DNA of 64,000 nucleotides from Curvibacter lanceolatus ATCC 14669 (GTDB taxonomy: Bacteria > Pseudomonadota > Gammaproteobacteria > Burkholderiales > Burkholderiaceae_C): positions 1-64,000 of the forward strand of contig NZ_KB906261.1 in the NCBI RefSeq assembly GCF_000381265.1, given 5' to 3'. The notes under the pieces are model-generated. The model was not told the origin of the DNA and made no database searches. It saw only the letters and a program-made list of their open reading frames with translations. Below are positions 9,435 through 18,634 of this stretch, piece after piece. Position 1 is the stretch's first letter, and each line of letters begins with the position of its first letter. Made by a program: the position numbers and the translations under genes.

Positions 9435-9875
9435 ATGGAAATCAGAATTGGCGACCTCGCCAAGCGCTCTGGTTGCGAGGTTGTAACCATCCGCTATTAC
9501 GAGAAGGAGGGGCTGCTGCCAAAGCCGGCACGTAGCGGAGGCAACTTCCGGCTGTACGGTGATGCGCACATCGAGCGTTTGCAGTTCATCCGGCATTGCC
9601 GTTCGCTCGACATGAGGCTTGCCGAAATCCGGACATTGTTATCCCTCCGTCAAATGCCGAAGCAGGATTGCACAGAGGTCAATTTGTTACTCGACGCTCA
9701 TATAGCAAACATTGAAGAGCGGATTAATGACTTAACAAACCTGCGAACTCATTTATTCGCGTTGCGAGGAAAATGCGCTGGTATGCGCCCCACTGAGTCT
9801 TGCGGCATTTTGAATGGCTTGTCGCGTTGCGACTGTCACTCGCAAGTGCAGAATATCGAAACGGAGACTGCCTAA
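9435..9875 (+). CDS. pbrR: PbrR/CadR MerR-family metal sensor (copy 2)
   Basis: A 146-residue MerR-family regulator with the same N-terminal DNA-binding domain as copy 1 (only a couple of substitutions in the first 60 residues). The coiled coil and C-terminal domain are diverged. Cysteines are at about 79, 114 and 123, with a CDCH cluster near residues 132-135. It is divergent from pbrA2, with the shared promoter between them. The near-identical operator-reading half implies that both regulators can act on both pbr promoters, while metal response may differ. Confidence 0.93.
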   Translation: MEIRIGDLAKRSGCEVVTIRYYEKEGLLPKPARSGGNFRLYGDAHIERLQFIRHCRSLDMRLAEIRTLLSLRQMPKQDCTEVNLLLDAHIANIEERINDLTNLRTHLFALRGKCAGMRPTESCGILNGLSRCDCHSQVQNIETETA

Positions 9876-9938
9876 ATTGCCGCTTCGTAGAGCTAAGAAG
9901 GAGCTTCAGGGTTAAATACGTTCAAAAGGAGAAGTGAA

Positions 9939-10451
9939 ATGAAACAAGCCATTCGGTCCATGATTTTTGTTGTTGCCTCTTTGGTTGTGGCGGGTCCAGT
10001 ACCCGTTTTTGCACAGACCACAAAGCCTTCCCCGGTGCAACCAAGTATTCCCAATGTGCAAGAGTTCGATAAACAACTTTCTCAAGCACAAGAGAATATG
10101 AAGTTGATGCAGGAGCAAATGGAAAAAATCCGCCAAACTCAAGATTCACAGGCGCGGCAGAAACTTCTACAAGATCATTGGGCAACGATGCAGAGCAACA
10201 TGCAGTTGATGCATGGAATGTGGGGGGCGAGTGGAGGCGCTGGCTGCTGCATGCGAGGCTCTGCCATGGGCCCCGGAATGATGATGGACGGGCCCATGAT
10301 GGGATGGGGGCATATGGGCGGCTACTACTCGAAACTGACCCCGGAACAACAAAAGCAGCGCCAGTACATGACGGATCAATATATGCCAATGCAGCAATTC
10401 ATGATGGATCACATGATGCAACACAATCAATGGATGTGGCAGTCCCGGTAA
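9939..10451 (+). CDS. Met-rich secreted (periplasmic) metal-binding protein candidate
   Basis: A 170-residue protein with a clear signal peptide ending VFAQ (about 25). A Gln-rich amphipathic coiled-coil-like stretch (about 45-85) follows, then a C-terminal half crowded with Met, Gly and His (for example GMMMDGPMMGWGHMGG) and one CC pair. AAAAGGAG is well placed before the ATG. It follows pbrR2 in the same direction by 63 bp and may be cotranscribed with it. Met/His runs are typical of periplasmic Cu(I)/soft-metal chaperones, so soft-metal binding is likely. I do not recognise a named family; it could be a distant Spy/CpxP-like or PbrD-analogous protein. Confidence 0.75.
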   Translation: MKQAIRSMIFVVASLVVAGPVPVFAQTTKPSPVQPSIPNVQEFDKQLSQAQENMKLMQEQMEKIRQTQDSQARQKLLQDHWATMQSNMQLMHGMWGASGGAGCCMRGSAMGPGMMMDGPMMGWGHMGGYYSKLTPEQQKQRQYMTDQYMPMQQFMMDHMMQHNQWMWQSR

Positions 10452-10593
10452 TCGTTATGGCTGCACGGGCCGGAGGTGGTCGGAGATAAAGTTGACACCG
10501 AGAGCTGTTTTGGGTAGCGCCGGTTGAGGCCGCAGTCTCTCACCTCCTCGCATGCGCGGCGGCGTTCTTTCCGGGCTATGAGAACAGCTGGGA

Positions 10594-12063
10594 GTGTGTG
10601 TCGCTTCGACCGCTGCAACCGCCTTAGCGTGCTTTATTTTCCGTTTTCTGAGACGACCCCTGTTAGCGCGGGGCGCCGATGAAAATCAATGTCGGCTTTC
10701 CGCCATCGTCGTCACCCCGGACAACCTCGATCCGCCCCTCCTGGTTCCCGCCGATGGTCAGGAGGCCGTGCCGGCGCGGCTGTATTCGCAGTTCGGCCAT
10801 ACGGTCTGGCGATACGACTTCCGTCTCCCTTCGCGCGAGAACGCCGCCTACCGTTTGGGCGATGTCATTTTTCCGGTGGCTGCAGACCTTTCAGGAGATG
10901 TGCGGATCGCCTACGTCTCTTGCAATGGGCAGGAGTCCGAGGCGGATCAACCGTCGAACGAACGCAACGCGATGTGGCGCCGTCTGGCGGCCGAGCACGC
11001 GCGTACGCCGTTCGCCCTTCTTCTGCGCGGTGGCGATCAGCTCTATGCCGACGAAGTCTTTCAGTCGCATTTCGCCCTCGCTCGATGGGCGGCGAACGCG
11101 AGGAAGGAAAAGACAGACCACGTGCTCAGCGCAGATATGCGCATGGCGGCGGAGAGTCACTATTTCCACCGCTACCTGACGCTCTACGCTCAGCCGGAAA
11201 TCGCCCATTTGAATGCCCGAGTGCCGTCGCTCATGATGTGGGACGACCATGACATCTTCGATGGCTGGGGTAGCCTTCCGGAAAAACTCCTCGATGGCCA
11301 GGTCGGTCGAGGCCTGTTTGATGTCGCGCGGCGCATGTTCATGCTGTTCCAGCTCGGCGCAACCGATGAAATGCCCCCGGTCGGAGGGGATGAGAGCCAA
11401 CGCCAAAGTCTGACCCAGGTCGTCCGCTTCCCTCGGTTCTCCGTGATAGCGCCCGATCTTCGCTCCGAGCGCCGGCCGACGCGGGTGATGGGCCCTGCGG
11501 GCTGGACCGCATTCGAGCGCGCGCTCGCGCAAACCAATCGCGACGACCGTATTCTGGTCATGTCAAGCGTGCCGGTTCTCGGCCCGCGGTTCAGCTGGAT
11601 CGAGAAATTGCTGGACGTGCTCCCCGGCGTCCAGAAATACGAGGACGACATGCTCGATCAATGGCAGAGCCGGTCGCACCGTGCGGAGTGGCAGCGAATG
11701 CTGGAGACGCTGCAACGTCGCGCCACCGAGGGCCAAAACCCGGTCACCGTCCTCTCGGGCGAAATACATCTCGCCACGCGGGGCGAGATGCGGTTCACCG
11801 ACGGAACGATCCTGCATCAGCTTGTGGCGTCTGGAATTGCGCATCCACCGCCGCCAGCGTCCTACGCCCGTGTTCTCGGCTATCTCGCGGCGTTGGGCGA
11901 GAACCCTTTGCATGGCCAGCCGGTGCGCTTAAAACCTTTGCCCGGCCAAATGCAGATCTATGCAGCCGAGCGAAACTATGCCGTCATGAACCGGCGTGGC
12001 CAGGAATGGTCCGCCGAGTGGGAGTTGGAGGGGAGCGGACGTACGCCTGCGATGGCCCTTTGA
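10594..12063 (+). CDS. PhoD-like alkaline phosphatase D family protein
   Basis: Metallophosphatase of the PhoD-like family, a calcineurin-like fold expected to hydrolyse phosphate esters. Metal-binding signatures are visible in order: YVSCNGQ, LLRGGDQLYAD, MMWDDHDIFDGWGS and, near residue 388, VLSGEIHLATRGEM. It has about 489 residues from a GTG start at 10594. The true start is uncertain because no strong ribosome site is evident and homologues begin close to the GADENQ segment. No Tat signal is obvious, so a cytoplasmic form is possible. It stands alone between the pbr block and a remnant of a second PhoD-like gene. Confidence 0.75.
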   Translation: MCVASTAATALACFIFRFLRRPLLARGADENQCRLSAIVVTPDNLDPPLLVPADGQEAVPARLYSQFGHTVWRYDFRLPSRENAAYRLGDVIFPVAADLSGDVRIAYVSCNGQESEADQPSNERNAMWRRLAAEHARTPFALLLRGGDQLYADEVFQSHFALARWAANARKEKTDHVLSADMRMAAESHYFHRYLTLYAQPEIAHLNARVPSLMMWDDHDIFDGWGSLPEKLLDGQVGRGLFDVARRMFMLFQLGATDEMPPVGGDESQRQSLTQVVRFPRFSVIAPDLRSERRPTRVMGPAGWTAFERALAQTNRDDRILVMSSVPVLGPRFSWIEKLLDVLPGVQKYEDDMLDQWQSRSHRAEWQRMLETLQRRATEGQNPVTVLSGEIHLATRGEMRFTDGTILHQLVASGIAHPPPPASYARVLGYLAALGENPLHGQPVRLKPLPGQMQIYAAERNYAVMNRRGQEWSAEWELEGSGRTPAMAL

Positions 12064-12071
12064 GGGCGCTC

Positions 12072-12404
12072 ATGACTGAGTGGAAGATCGTCTTCTGCCC
12101 CGGTTCGCTTGGAAAAGGCAAAGCGGCCGCCAAGGTGGCCAAGAAGGGCCCTGTCGCCATGAAGCACAACGCCAGGGACGCCTGCAAGGCCGAAGCCAGG
12201 GCCGCCTGGGCCGAACGGGAGCAGCGCTACAGGCCAAGCTCGAAGAACGAGGCCGAGCGCACGCGAGGCCAGTCCGACAGGAGAGGAAAAGAAAGCGTTT
12301 GCTCGCTGCCATTCGGAGCGCAGACGATGGCGGAGCGGCCTTGCGCGCATTCGCGAAGCGGATCGCGGATACGGGGATCGGCCGCGTTGGAGTATCTGTC
12401 GTGA
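12072..12404 (+). pseudogene. Fragment of a Lys/Ala-rich secreted protein gene (relative of 22504-22950)
   Basis: An open frame of about 110 codons. Its middle (about 12111-12275) matches the Lys/Ala-rich protein encoded at 22504-22950: the segment KHNARDACKAEA here corresponds to KDNARDICKAEA there, and YRPSSKNEAE to FRPSPKNEAD. The signal peptide and the C-terminal third of the complete protein are absent and replaced by unrelated sequence. It is best read as a displaced, decayed fragment. Whether the hybrid frame is expressed is unknown. Confidence 0.55.
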
Positions 12405-13169
12405 CTTCGGCCGCACCCGCCTTGTCGGCCGGGATTGCCGGGCGAATCGTGTACTCACGCCGGGCGCACGCTCGATGCTGTCGGAGGCGGATTGGCGTTG
12501 GTTCGAGCGGCAAGCTCACGGGGACTTCGATCATCTGCTGATCGCCATGTCCGCGCCCTACCTGCTCACGCCTGCGCTCCATCACGTCGAGTCATGGAGC
12601 GAAGCGGTGTGCGATGGTGCCTGGGGCCGCGCCATGGCCGCCCTGGGAGAGCGCGCGCGGCAGGCCATCGAACTCGATCATTGGGCCGCTTTCCGCAATT
12701 CATTCGACGACTCACCGACCTGCTGCGCCGAGCAGGCTCGGGCGAGTGCACGCCCGCGCTAGCGTCGATCGTGGTGCTGGCAGGCGACATACACAACGGG
12801 TCAATCGCCGAAGTGCTGTTTCACTGCGCGCCCCCCCATCAACCTCCTACTTACCAGGTTGTTTCGTCGCCCGTACGCAATGCGCTCCGGCGGTGGGAAA
12901 GGCTCGCGCTCATGATCGCTGGCTCGCGACCGGCCGCCATGTTGGGGCGAGCGCTCCTCGGCACGGCAGGTCTCGTGCCGCCGGCATTGCGGTGGCGCAA
13001 ACTCGCCGGGCCCTGGTTCGACAATCGCATCAGCACGATAGAAGTGCGTGACCGCCAGGTCAGCATCCGGGTCGAGCGGGCGGTGGGCGCCGAAGGAGGC
13101 CGGGCGGATCTCGCGCCATTGGCTGTGTTCAAAGTGCCTCATCCTTCTGACGGTTTCATGTCCTCATAA
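12390..13169 (+). pseudogene. Second PhoD-like phosphatase, 5'-truncated and frameshifted
   Basis: The C-terminal half of another PhoD-type phosphatase can be read across two frames. From about 12390 one frame gives the family's DFGRTRLVGRDCRANRVL and WRWFERQAHGDFDHLL segments. Near 12697-12705 the reading must move to a second frame, which continues with IVVLAGDIHNGSIAEVLF and ends at 13169. The metal-site GDIH motif is kept but the whole N-terminal catalytic half is missing. It belongs to a different PhoD subgroup from the intact gene just upstream, so it is not a tandem copy of it. Confidence 0.7.
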
Positions 13170-13234
13170 AGGCAGATTCTTCGCGAGAGCGACACGCTAC
13201 ACTGGGGCGAACAGCAAACTTGGAGGACAGCCAA

Positions 13235-13519
13235 ATGGGGCATCATCGAGGAGACTACGGTCATGGCGGCCGTGCGACAGGCTTCGGCGAGCCACTCGCC
13301 CGACTGCCGCGCGGTGTCAAAGCCGTGCTGGCGCTTGTTGCGCTGCTGGTGGTATTGGCAGGCCTGGCGGTGGTGGTGGCGGCAGTCCTGGTAGTCATCA
13401 AGTTGGCGGGCGGTGGCACGTTGCCCGGCGCCCTCCAGAATGCCTGGGAGCTCTTCCAGCGCAACCTTCCGGCGCTGCTGAACTTCTGGAAGGCCGTCCA
13501 AGGCCTTGCGGGCAAGTAG
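13235..13519 (+). CDS. Small single-pass membrane protein, unknown function
   Basis: A 94-residue protein. It has a short basic, His-containing N-terminus (MGHHRGDYGHGG), one long hydrophobic helix (about 35-62) and an amphipathic C-terminal tail. The ATG at 13235 is chosen because GGAGGA lies 7 nt upstream; an in-frame TTG at 13220 is less likely. I do not recognise the family. It sits among other small envelope proteins in this cluster. Confidence 0.6.
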   Translation: MGHHRGDYGHGGRATGFGEPLARLPRGVKAVLALVALLVVLAGLAVVVAAVLVVIKLAGGGTLPGALQNAWELFQRNLPALLNFWKAVQGLAGK

Positions 13520-13794
13520 CAAGGCCGCCGTCGCATGATTCACATTCATGTGCGCAAGTTTGCGCGATGAAGTCGACGCTTTCCCGCTGTGCGGCAGCCG
13601 TGCCCGAACATCGACTGCGCCACGGCACCACCGCCACCGCCAGCATGCCGACCAGCAACGTCCACAATTGATGTTGTCGCTCGCAGGCGGTTGCAGGGGG
13701 CACATATCAAGCTTTGCGGTAATCGGATAGGTCTAGTCGGAACATTCCCCGAAGATCTGGCTCCAACCTGACCACAGATCGACCAGGAGATGCA

Positions 13795-14256
13795 ATGAGA
13801 TGGATTTCATTGGCATTGGCGCTGCTTGTGGCAGCGGCAACCACTGGCTGTGCTGTCTCTCAACCCGGCTTGGCAGTGCCGCCGCCCCTGCGTATTGACG
13901 AGGTGGTGGCGATGAGCTTGCGCGGAGAGAGTGATGCAGCAATCATTGCCCAAATCCAGCAGCGAGGCGCTGCTTTCGTGGTGGGGGCCGAGGATTTTGC
14001 GCAGCAGCGCGCTGCGGGTGTTAGCGACGGCGTGCTGCGCTATATCCAGGGCCGTAGCGACGGCGATCAGGCCCTCAAGGCTCGCATCCTGTCTGGCCGG
14101 TACCAAGTTCCAGCGTATTACGGCAGTTCATACCTGGGATATTCTTACCTCGGATACCATGCAGGACAGCACTACTATGGTGGGAGTTTGCGCGGCTACC
14201 CACGGGGGTACGCACACATGCACCACGGGGCCCATCATGGCGGTGGACACCACTGA
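13795..14256 (+). CDS. Lipoprotein with Gly/Tyr/His-rich tail
   Basis: A 153-residue protein with a lipobox (ATTGCA, Cys about 19) after a hydrophobic signal, so it is probably anchored in the membrane. A central segment of about 75 residues (IDEVVAMSLRGESDAAIIAQ...) resembles short helical repeats found in other secreted proteins. The last 50 residues are a low-complexity Gly/Tyr run ending HMHHGAHHGGGHH. The His cluster suggests metal binding. AGGAG precedes the ATG. It is monocistronic, 275 bp after the previous gene, and no named family is recognised. Confidence 0.7.
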   Translation: MRWISLALALLVAAATTGCAVSQPGLAVPPPLRIDEVVAMSLRGESDAAIIAQIQQRGAAFVVGAEDFAQQRAAGVSDGVLRYIQGRSDGDQALKARILSGRYQVPAYYGSSYLGYSYLGYHAGQHYYGGSLRGYPRGYAHMHHGAHHGGGHH

Positions 14257-14543
14257 TGCCTGCGCCGTTCGTCGATGCCCGCTCGCTACGGGACGCGCAA
14301 GCGCACAAGAGCAAGGCCGGGCAGTCTAGGAAGGCGACCGGGAAGGTTGCCGGTGGTGGATCGTTTCTGGCAACGCCAGCAAATGCTCGTGGCAGGTGAG
14401 CCGCGCAAATGCGCTAGTGGACAAATGGCCACGAAGAGGGGTGAGTGGCTGCATCAACGCTCCTGTGCATCAACGTCGAAGGACTCCATCACTTCCCTGA
14501 GGCGCTTTGCGGTGACCCGGCCCTTCGTTCCTTAAATCCAACG

Positions 14544-15437
14544 ATGAATCGCACGACTCGACCAGAGATGGGTTGGACTGCTCACCAATGGCAGGCCTGG
14601 TCGTTTCCTGCCCTCACTCTCCTAGCTATGCTCGGAGGCGTCATCCTTTGGGATGGAGGCGTCGCACACCTGTCGGCTTGCCCGGCCCAACAGATGGCGT
14701 TCCTGGCGGTAAACAGGGGCTCCACGATCCTCCCTGCATGGTTCTGGTACGGTCTGACTGGGTTGGGAGACGCGGCAGTCCTGATGCCGGCGTTGGCGCT
14801 CCTGACGCTGCGCAAGCCGCAGGCCTGGGCCGCCGTCGTCGCATCGGTGCCTACAGCAGCGCTGATGTCCGTGCTGGGCAAGCATTGGTCCGCTGGGGCC
14901 CGCCCAGCGGCCGTTCTCGATGCGTCGTCATTCACACTCATCGGGGAGGCCTTGCGCTACAACAGTTTTCCTTCCGGCCACAGCATCACAGTGTTCGCGG
15001 CGGCCGCGGCGGTTCTCGCTACTTTGCTGCCATCGCCGCGCACGAGCCGCGCCAGACTGCTGCTCGCTGCCGGTGTGACGGTTGCGCTGATGATCGCGCT
15101 CTCGCGCGTCGCGGTGGGCGCGCATTGGCTGGCCGATGTATTGGCTGGTGGCGCAGGCGGTTGGCTCGCCGGACTGAGCGGTGCCGCTCTGGCCCGCCGG
15201 ACCGGTTGGTGGCGCTGGCTCCTGGTCGGAAAGGGGCGCCAGGCAGCCGGCGCGTTCCTCTGTGTGTGGGGTTTGCTGCTGCTGCTTCAGGCGCATCGGG
15301 CGAACGGCAACGCAGCCATCCTGGCACTGTCCGGGTTGTGCGGCCTTGTTGCCGGGTTCGCGCTGTTGATCCGCCGCCCCAACCAGGCGGCGGCCGGAAC
15401 CTGCCGCGGAACATCTCTTCAACGGCCGTCTGACTGA
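14544..15437 (+). CDS. PAP2-family membrane phosphatase
   Basis: A 297-residue polytopic phosphatase with the PAP2 signature: GKHWSAGARPAAV, NSFPSGHSITVFAA and RVAVGAHWLADVLAG. It probably acts on an undecaprenyl or lipid-linked (pyro)phosphate in the inner membrane. The ATG at 14544 is chosen because the protein then begins just before the first membrane helix; an earlier in-frame start at 14445 adds a non-conserved leader. Its 3' end overlaps that of the convergent eptA-type gene by 19 bp. PAP2 genes often accompany phosphoethanolamine transferases (for example mcr-1/pap2), where they recycle lipid products. Confidence 0.85.
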   Translation: MNRTTRPEMGWTAHQWQAWSFPALTLLAMLGGVILWDGGVAHLSACPAQQMAFLAVNRGSTILPAWFWYGLTGLGDAAVLMPALALLTLRKPQAWAAVVASVPTAALMSVLGKHWSAGARPAAVLDASSFTLIGEALRYNSFPSGHSITVFAAAAAVLATLLPSPRTSRARLLLAAGVTVALMIALSRVAVGAHWLADVLAGGAGGWLAGLSGAALARRTGWWRWLLVGKGRQAAGAFLCVWGLLLLLQAHRANGNAAILALSGLCGLVAGFALLIRRPNQAAAGTCRGTSLQRPSD

Positions 15438-17068
15438 GGTGCGCCGATGGCGTAGATGTCCAGTCGCTTGGCATACACACCGCCGCGCATGTCGAAGGCG
15501 CCCATCACGCTGTGGAAGATATTGGCCTGGGAGTGCGCGGTGCCGCGCGCCAGGCGTGCCTCGTCTATTTGCTTGCGACGCTTGAAGGATTCAGACATCC
15601 AGACAAGGAACGGCACCTCCTTCTGGACGTCAGGTGCCAACGCGATCGGCGTGCCGTGCAGGTAGAGGCCGTTCTCGCCGAGCGACTCGCCATGATCAGA
15701 GATATAGAGCAGGGTCGAGGGGATGCCGTCCAGTCCTTGCAGCAGCCGGATCGCGCGCGCCACAACGTGATCGGTGTAGAGGATCGTGTTGTCGTAGGCA
15801 TTGACGAGTGATTCGGGGGTGCAGCGATCGAGCTCGACCGACTTGCACACCGGCCGAAAGACCTCAAAAGACGGCGGGACCTTGGCGGCGTATGCAGGGC
15901 CGTGGCTGCCGCTCTGATGCAGTACGACGAAGACCTTGCCGCGCTGCGAGCTCCGTATCCGCTGCTCCAGCCCGTGCAGCAGCAGGTCGTCCTGCGTACA
16001 AAGGCTTCCGACGCAGCCCGCCTCCAGATCTTTCGCGCGCTCATAGCTCGCCACGCGCATGGGTGGCTCACCCCAATTGTTGCTGCGCCAGAACACGTCG
16101 ATGCCATGACGCTGCAGGTAACTGGGCAGCAGCTCCTTGGAGCCGGCCAGCCGCAAACCCGGGTCGTCGTGCGAAAGAATGCAAAGCACCGCTTCCGTGG
16201 TGTAGGTGGCGCAGGCTGAGGTGTTCGACAGGGCCACGGCACCTGAGACTGCCAGCTGCGGATTCGTCGCACGCCCATAGCCGTACAACGAAAAGTTTCG
16301 GGCCCGCGCCGATTCGCCGATCACGAGCACCACGACCGTTTTTTCGTCACTGCCGAAAGTGGCGTCGGGCAGGGGATCCGCTTGCCGCTCAGCCGCCCAC
16401 TTTGCCGTTTGGTACCGTGCGAGATTGATCGTGTACGACCATGGCAGGATCATTCCGCCGAGTGACCGCGCGTGTTTGTCGATCCATAGCCAGGTGCTTG
16501 AAGCAGCATAGATCCAGCCCAGGCCGCCCACCACCGCCACCAGCGCGAATGCGGCAAGGCGGACGCGGCGCACGGGGCGCAAGTCAATCCGAGCTAAAAG
16601 CACGCATGGAACCAGCCCGAAGACGGCCACGTAGAGCAGCAGCTTTGGATGCCATAGAGACCAAGCCTCGGCCAAGTCGGTGTTCACCACGTTCCCCATC
16701 ATGGTTTTGTCCAGCAGCACACCGTACGTCTGGATGAAATACAGCGCGCAAGCGTTCAGGATGGCGCCAGCCATGCACAGCGGTTTGAGCAGTCGTTGCG
16801 AGACGAGGCCGGCAAGCGCCAGCAGGGTGGCGGTGACGAACGCCACTACCACATAGAGCGTCCCCAAGGTCAATGCGCCGCTGAAGCTGAGCGTGTCTTG
16901 CCTTGCGGCCGCATAACCGTACAGGGGAGCCTGATAAATCGCCGCGTTGAGCAGCGCGATTATCGCGACCAACAGCACGGCATCAGGGCGCGGCCGACGA
17001 GCCGCGGCCCGTAGCGTCCTGGTAAGGTGCCCCCGGGTGGGCGTCGCGGGCTCTGAACTCTGAGTCAT
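15419..17068 (-). CDS. eptA: EptA-type phosphoethanolamine--lipid A transferase
   Basis: Inner-membrane enzyme that transfers phosphoethanolamine from phosphatidylethanolamine to lipid A, lowering surface charge (cationic peptide and polymyxin tolerance). The start at 17068 gives 549 residues, normal for EptA; an upstream in-frame start adds a non-conserved 58-residue leader. The N-terminal third has five hydrophobic segments. The periplasmic sulfatase-like domain shows VIGESARARNFSLYGYGR, the catalytic Thr region CATYTTEAV and YISDHGESLGENGLYLHG. It is convergent with the PAP2 gene. Exact glycolipid target is inferred. Confidence 0.88.
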   Translation of the reverse strand: MTQSSEPATPTRGHLTRTLRAAARRPRPDAVLLVAIIALLNAAIYQAPLYGYAAARQDTLSFSGALTLGTLYVVVAFVTATLLALAGLVSQRLLKPLCMAGAILNACALYFIQTYGVLLDKTMMGNVVNTDLAEAWSLWHPKLLLYVAVFGLVPCVLLARIDLRPVRRVRLAAFALVAVVGGLGWIYAASSTWLWIDKHARSLGGMILPWSYTINLARYQTAKWAAERQADPLPDATFGSDEKTVVVLVIGESARARNFSLYGYGRATNPQLAVSGAVALSNTSACATYTTEAVLCILSHDDPGLRLAGSKELLPSYLQRHGIDVFWRSNNWGEPPMRVASYERAKDLEAGCVGSLCTQDDLLLHGLEQRIRSSQRGKVFVVLHQSGSHGPAYAAKVPPSFEVFRPVCKSVELDRCTPESLVNAYDNTILYTDHVVARAIRLLQGLDGIPSTLLYISDHGESLGENGLYLHGTPIALAPDVQKEVPFLVWMSESFKRRKQIDEARLARGTAHSQANIFHSVMGAFDMRGGVYAKRLDIYAIGAPQSDGR

Positions 17069-17237
17069 GACTTCAGGAAACTTTCCAGGCTGATGTTCAA
17101 CCCCACGATTTAGGCCACAAAAACATGCGCCCTCAGCGGCATCTTTGATGCGGGGGCCTGTATCGCTTGCTGTGATGGTGAAATTAAAGCAAAGAGAGCA
17201 GATGGCAAGAATACAGGGGCACGCTACAACCGCGCAA

Positions 17238-17848
17238 CGCACTTCCTGGGTGGTAGGACGGCATCCCGAAATTGCGAAGAGCTGGCGGTAGCGCGTTTAC
17301 TCAGCCGTTGCGCCCGACGGTATCAGGACCTGACCCCCGGCGTGCCGCCGCCTGCGGATCGTGCCCATGAATCGTGGCCTCCAGTTTCCTCACGGCGCGC
17401 CAGGCGGCCGGCCCCGACAGCATGAACAGGACGGCGGCGAGACCGAGGTACAACCACCCCAGCATGGTCAGCGAAGCGATGGCCTTGGCGGCATCCGCGC
17501 GATAGACAAAGGCGAGAACGATCTGGACCGAAAAGAGGGCCGCCAGCACGACTGCCGATAGCAGGCTGAAGCGCAACCGGAGCAACAAGGCCACTCCAAA
17601 TAGCGACTGTGCCGCGGTCAGAAAAAATTCCTCGTGCTGCCGCGCGTCCAGCGGCAACGACGTAATCGCTCCGGCGCCGACGCTCATCGCCAGCGGCAGC
17701 ATGCCCACCAGCAGGGTCCACTGGTTGATCTTGTCGCTGATCATGGTTGTGAGCCCGCCCTCGGCGCGCCCTGAAAGGACGAACAGGACGGCGATGACGA
17801 CTGCCGGCGCCTCGCTCGCCAAGGGTGCAAGCCACTGGATCAGCAGGA
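17238..17848. repeat. 611-bp inverted duplication, left copy
   Basis: This segment is the reverse complement of 26525-27135 with only scattered single-base differences and equal length. It covers the last third of the CaCA-type exchanger gene plus about 70 bp of its downstream flank. Its outer edge cuts into the DUF421 gene. Confidence 0.9.
17301..17848 (-). pseudogene. 3' fragment of CaCA-type exchanger gene (duplicate of 26525-27072)
   Basis: The reading frame encodes the C-terminal part of the exchanger at 25786-27072, with virtually the same sequence (second alpha-repeat region SEAPAVV...SDKINQW and five hydrophobic segments). The 5' two thirds are missing; at 17848 the homology ends abruptly and DUF421 coding sequence begins. 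An internal ATG allows a 173-residue product, but it would lack the first ion-binding alpha repeat, so it is taken as a remnant. Confidence 0.8.
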
Positions 17849-18490
17849 CGATGGCTGCTTTTCGTCCTTGGCGCGATCGTGTTCGCTGTGTTCATGCTGC
17901 ATTCTTGTTTCGCCCTTCGGTGCGTCCTCGGCAGCGTAGCTTTCCTTGCCGGCGACTTCAAAAGGAAGGCAATCATGCGGCCGCACGTCGTCATCCGTTT
18001 TGATCACGCTGATGCTGCCGTCCAGCTCCAAAATTGCGAACGCCACGTCGCATAGGCGAATGATCCCCTGCTTGCGAATCGCGGCCAATAGGTCGTTGTC
18101 TGAAACATCGAATTTTCTCATCATCTCATTTTCGACCTTGCCCTCCTGCACCAGCAGTACCGGACTGCCTTCGAGAACTGCGCGCACCTTGACATTTCGC
18201 GAGGTAGCGCGATTCAACAGCGAACTGAGAATAACCAGAATCGCGGCTCCAGCGGCCGCGCCCAGCACCGAGTTGTCGTTGCCAATCATCGCGTTTTGCA
18301 CAACGTTGGAAATCATCAGGACAATCAGGAAATCGAAAACGGTTGCGCTGGCCATCTCGCGCTTGTTGGCAAGCCGGAAAATCAGCAACAGCACGAGGTA
18401 AACCAATAGCGGACGCACGAGCTTCTCCCCCCACGACAACTCGGGGAGCAGCATCTGGCGCCATGGGATCGCGAAGAACGTGTCTGTCAT
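17840..18490 (-). CDS. DUF421 (YetF-like) membrane protein
   Basis: A 216-residue protein with three N-terminal hydrophobic segments and a soluble C-terminal domain. It has the family features NVVQNAMIGND and the segment SPVLLVQEGKVENEMMRKF. YetF/DUF421 proteins are membrane proteins of poorly known function, found in stress and spore contexts. GAGGAG precedes the ATG. The stop codon lies inside the duplicated 611-bp segment: the last residues (KQPSSC) are read across the junction at 17848, so the native C-terminus may have been replaced. The tail before it is rich in His, Glu and Lys. Confidence 0.8.
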   Translation of the reverse strand: MTDTFFAIPWRQMLLPELSWGEKLVRPLLVYLVLLLIFRLANKREMASATVFDFLIVLMISNVVQNAMIGNDNSVLGAAAGAAILVILSSLLNRATSRNVKVRAVLEGSPVLLVQEGKVENEMMRKFDVSDNDLLAAIRKQGIIRLCDVAFAILELDGSISVIKTDDDVRPHDCLPFEVAGKESYAAEDAPKGETRMQHEHSEHDRAKDEKQPSSC

Positions 18491-18634
18491 ACCATCTCCT
18501 CAGCCTACTGCGGTTTACTTGTTGCACGCCCGCTGCTGACTTCGACGAGGTAACGCGCGCGGCCGCGTGGTCACCCACCCGACACTCAGCGCAGCACCGT
18601 CCACGAAGGACACCGTGCAGCAGTGGCTGGCCCT

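Noticed and set aside
17301..17822. A separate functional short exchanger gene
   Set aside because: It is the copied 3' third of 25786-27072 and lacks the first alpha repeat, so it was listed as a remnant.
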